Assembly (NCBI RefSeq): GCF_024398035.1
Contig: NZ_CP073748.1
Coordinates: 1,835,520 to 1,899,519 of the forward strand
Source of the DNA: Kordiimonas sp. SCSIO 12603
GTDB lineage: Bacteria > Pseudomonadota > Alphaproteobacteria > Sphingomonadales > Kordiimonadaceae
DNA length: 64,000 nucleotides
Direction of reading: 5' to 3'
Numbering within the stretch: the stretch's first letter is position 1; each line of letters opens with the position of its first letter. Under the pieces are notes generated by a model. It did not search any database and was not told the DNA's origin. It saw nothing but the letters and a program-made list of their open reading frames with translations. Shown piece by piece: positions 62,068 to 64,000 of this stretch. The position numbers and the translations under genes were made by a program.

Positions 62068-62601
62068 ATGAGCAAATCTCGCTGGTATATTATTCATGCT
62101 TATTCTGGCTTTGAAGCTAAGGTTGCGGCAGCTGTTAAGGAACAGGCGCGGATTCAGGGGCTTGAGGCTCTGGTTGATGATGTGATTGTTCCAACTGAAG
62201 AAGTGATTGAGGTTCGTAAAGGTAAGAAGGTTTCATCTGAGAAGAAATTCTTCCCTGGTTATGTTCTTGTGAAGATGGTTCTTACAGATGATACATACCA
62301 CCTTGTGAATGCTCACGCTAAAGTAACTGGTTTCCTTGGTGCGAATGGTCGCCCAAGTCCGATTTCAGAAGCTGAGGCTGCTCGCATCCTTAACCAGGTT
62401 GAGGAAGGTGTTGAGCGCCCACGTCCGAATATCGTTTATGAAGTTGGTGAAGAAGTTAAGGTTACAGATGGCCCATTCGCGAGCTTTAACGGTATCGTTG
62501 AAGAAGTGGATGAGGATAAAGCACGCTTGAAAGTGTCTGTGTCTATCTTTGGTCGTGCAACGCCTGTTGAGCTGGAATACGCCCAGGTTGAAAAAGTTTA
62601 A
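62068..62601 (+). CDS. nusG: Transcription termination/antitermination protein NusG
   Basis: This 177-residue protein contains the NGN domain ([48 protein letters not shown]) and a C-terminal KOW ([25 protein letters not shown]). NusG binds RNA polymerase, promotes Rho termination and links to the ribosome. A GGAG site precedes the ATG, and secE lies 11 bp upstream. Confidence 0.96.
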   Translation: MSKSRWYIIHAYSGFEAKVAAAVKEQARIQGLEALVDDVIVPTEEVIEVRKGKKVSSEKKFFPGYVLVKMVLTDDTYHLVNAHAKVTGFLGANGRPSPISEAEAARILNQVEEGVERPRPNIVYEVGEEVKVTDGPFASFNGIVEEVDEDKARLKVSVSIFGRATPVELEYAQVEKV

Positions 62602-62628
62602 TAAGAATTCGGGGTAATCCCGAGTGAA

Positions 62629-62663
62629 GTGCGGTAGGCCGCGCCATTGGCCGCACCGCGCAC
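62629..62663 (+). promoter_or_regulatory. Hairpin in nusG-rplK intergenic region
   Basis: The segment GTGCGGTAGGCC to GCACCGCGCAC is largely self-complementary and lies 50 bp before rplK. It may be the L1-binding autoregulatory site or a processing structure for the rplK-rplA mRNA. A second small stem TCGGG-CCCGA lies at about 62609-62623. Confidence 0.4.
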
Positions 62664-62713
62664 CCTAATTGAAGTGGTTGATCACTTCTGATGTTTTTCG
62701 AAAGGGAAATACA

Positions 62714-63142
62714 ATGGCAAAGAAGATTGATGGTTACCTGAAGCTTCAGGTACCTGCTGGTAAAGCGAACCCGTCACCTCCAATTGGTCCAGCTCTTGGT
62801 CAGCGCGGTGTGAACATTATGGAATTCTGTAAGGCGTTTAACGCTAAAACACAGAAGATGGAAGCTGGGATGCCAATCCCAACAATCATCACTGTGTATG
62901 CAGACCGTTCATTCACATTCGAAATCAAGACACCACCTGCATCTTTCCTTCTAAAGAAAGCTGCTGGTCTTAAGTCTGGTGGTTCAACTCCTGGCCGTGC
63001 GGTTGCTGGTAAAGTAACACGTGCACAGGTTAAAGAAATCGCTGAAGCTAAGATGGTTGATCTGAGCGCGAACGATATCGAAGCAGCTATGCTGATCATC
63101 GAAGGTTCTGCTCGTTCCATGGGCTTCGAGGTAGAGGGTTAA
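62714..63142 (+). CDS. rplK: 50S ribosomal protein L11
   Basis: The 142 residues from the ATG at 62714 (AAAGGG upstream) contain [40 protein letters not shown] and [12 protein letters not shown]11 contacts the GTPase-associated centre of 23S rRNA. An in-frame TTG/ATG stretch upstream is not part of the protein. rplA follows after 4 bp. Confidence 0.97.
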   Translation: MAKKIDGYLKLQVPAGKANPSPPIGPALGQRGVNIMEFCKAFNAKTQKMEAGMPIPTIITVYADRSFTFEIKTPPASFLLKKAAGLKSGGSTPGRAVAGKVTRAQVKEIAEAKMVDLSANDIEAAMLIIEGSARSMGFEVEG

Positions 63143-63146
63143 TAAG

Positions 63147-63842
63147 ATGGCAAAAGTTGCAAAACGTATGGCTAAAGCTTGGGACGGTCTAGACCGTGAA
63201 AAGCTTTACACTGTTTCAGAAGCTGTTGCTGAACTTAAAGCTCGCTCTGCAGTGAAATTCGATGAGACTATTGAAGTTTCTATGAACCTTGGTGTTGACC
63301 CACGTCACGCTGACCAGATGGTTCGCGGCGTTGTGTCTCTTCCACACGGTACTGGTAAAACTATGCGCGTAGCTGTGTTTGCTCGTGGCCCTAAGGCTGA
63401 AGAAGCAACAGCAGCTGGTGCTGACGTAGTTGGCGCAGAAGACCTGATGGAAGATATCCAAAAAGGTAACATGGACTTTGACCGTGTGATCGCTACTCCT
63501 GACATGATGGCTGTTGTTGGTCGCCTTGGTAAGGTTCTTGGTCCTAAAGGTCTTATGCCTAACCCTAAGCTTGGTACTGTAACTATGGACGTGAAAGCGG
63601 CTGTAGAAGCAGCGAAAGCTGGCCAGGTTGAATACCGTGTTGAAAAAGCAGGTATCATCCACGGTGGTGTTGGTAAAGCTAGCTTCGGTGAAGAGCAGAT
63701 CGTTGAAAACGCTGTGTCTTTCATCAATGCTGTAATTAAAGCTAAGCCATCAGGCGCCAAAGGTACATATGTTAAGCGCGTTGCGATGTCATCTTCTATG
63801 GGCCCAGGCCTTAAGATCGACGTAGCGACACTAGAAGCTTAA
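63147..63842 (+). CDS. rplA: 50S ribosomal protein L1
   Basis: The 231-residue length is normal for L1. The signature [22 protein letters not shown] and the end [11 protein letters not shown] are present. L1 binds the L1 stalk of 23S rRNA and its own mRNA leader, so it is the expected regulator of rplKA. It is followed by a leader region that probably precedes rplJ. Confidence 0.97.
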   Translation: MAKVAKRMAKAWDGLDREKLYTVSEAVAELKARSAVKFDETIEVSMNLGVDPRHADQMVRGVVSLPHGTGKTMRVAVFARGPKAEEATAAGADVVGAEDLMEDIQKGNMDFDRVIATPDMMAVVGRLGKVLGPKGLMPNPKLGTVTMDVKAAVEAAKAGQVEYRVEKAGIIHGGVGKASFGEEQIVENAVSFINAVIKAKPSGAKGTYVKRVAMSSSMGPGLKIDVATLEA

Positions 63843-64000
63843 CTGTAAAAGATTTGTGTCGCGCTTTGGTGCGGCACACACATTTGGGCGGATGTTTTGC
63901 CTGAATGAGAGTAACTGTCCGAGATTACAGGTGAACTGAAGTGTGTTTCTAGTGAGCGACCTTCAGGTTTTAAAAGAAGCAGTATTCGCAACACTGTGGC
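63843..64000 (+). promoter_or_regulatory. Leader region before rplJ (gene start not in window)
   Basis: A hairpin TGTGTCGC (63855-63862) with GCGGCACA (63871-63878) follows the rplA stop. The rest has the features of an L10 leader, with no start codon of rplJ within the window. In other bacteria L10 binds here for autoregulation; that is an inference. Confidence 0.45.

Overview
The window looks like chromosomal DNA of a marine-type alphaproteobacterium. The right end carries the order rlmB (minus strand), tRNA-Tyr, tRNA-Gly, tuf, tRNA-Trp, secE, nusG, rplK, rplA, which is typical of alphaproteobacteria. The moderate GC content, three TonB-dependent receptors, the many periplasmic serine hydrolases and the acyl-CoA/amidase genes would fit Kordiimonadales or relatives. 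That placement is an inference from gene content, not a demonstrated assignment. No phage, insertion sequence or CRISPR array was seen.

Layout. Positions 1-3.9 kb hold the N-terminal part of a very long repeat-built autotransporter-like surface protein (minus strand, running off the left edge). At 4-11.3 kb come OxyR with a divergent DUF5690 transporter and PhoX-like lipoprotein, a large acyl-CoA dehydrogenase, a GlxA-type AraC regulator and a BLUF blue-light sensor. At 11.6-20 kb a TetR regulator with a perfect 14-bp inverted-repeat operator precedes an RND efflux pair, an NAPE-PLD-like metallo-hydrolase and a TonB receptor. At 20-25.4 kb lies a BlaI/BlaR-like module flanked by two serine beta-lactamase-family hydrolases. 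Two TACA-N2-TGTA dyads precede blaI, and the M56 sensor-protease ends in ankyrin repeats instead of a penicillin-binding domain.

At 25.4-40 kb are a nitronate monooxygenase, a SnoaL-like protein, a three-gene ABC operon with a His/Glu-rich permease loop and a DUF3299 protein (similar in layout to Zrg zinc-uptake systems), a gamma-glutamyltransferase, a TonB receptor, a 1,083-residue sortilin/BNR-repeat secreted protein and an S41 peptidase. At 39-55.3 kb is a probable catabolic island: a polysaccharide-deacetylase-family (cyclic amide/imide or sugar amide) hydrolase, a TonB receptor, two amidases, two short-chain dehydrogenases, a DUF1989 protein, a VOC protein, four NTF2/SnoaL-fold proteins, an azoreductase and an NCS1 nucleobase-type permease. 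A 39-residue membrane peptide is encoded directly upstream of the permease. A 6S-like structured RNA with a strong intrinsic terminator lies inside this island at about 47.3-47.5 kb.

At 55.4-58.4 kb is the most unusual locus: a YtrA-type GntR/ABC operon. It is preceded by a promoter overlapped by an exact GGTG-N16-CACC element, a leader of about 315 nt with five separate hairpins and candidate tiny ORFs, and a 43-residue arginine-rich protein gene. A cupin gene, rlmB and the translation/transcription core genes close the window.
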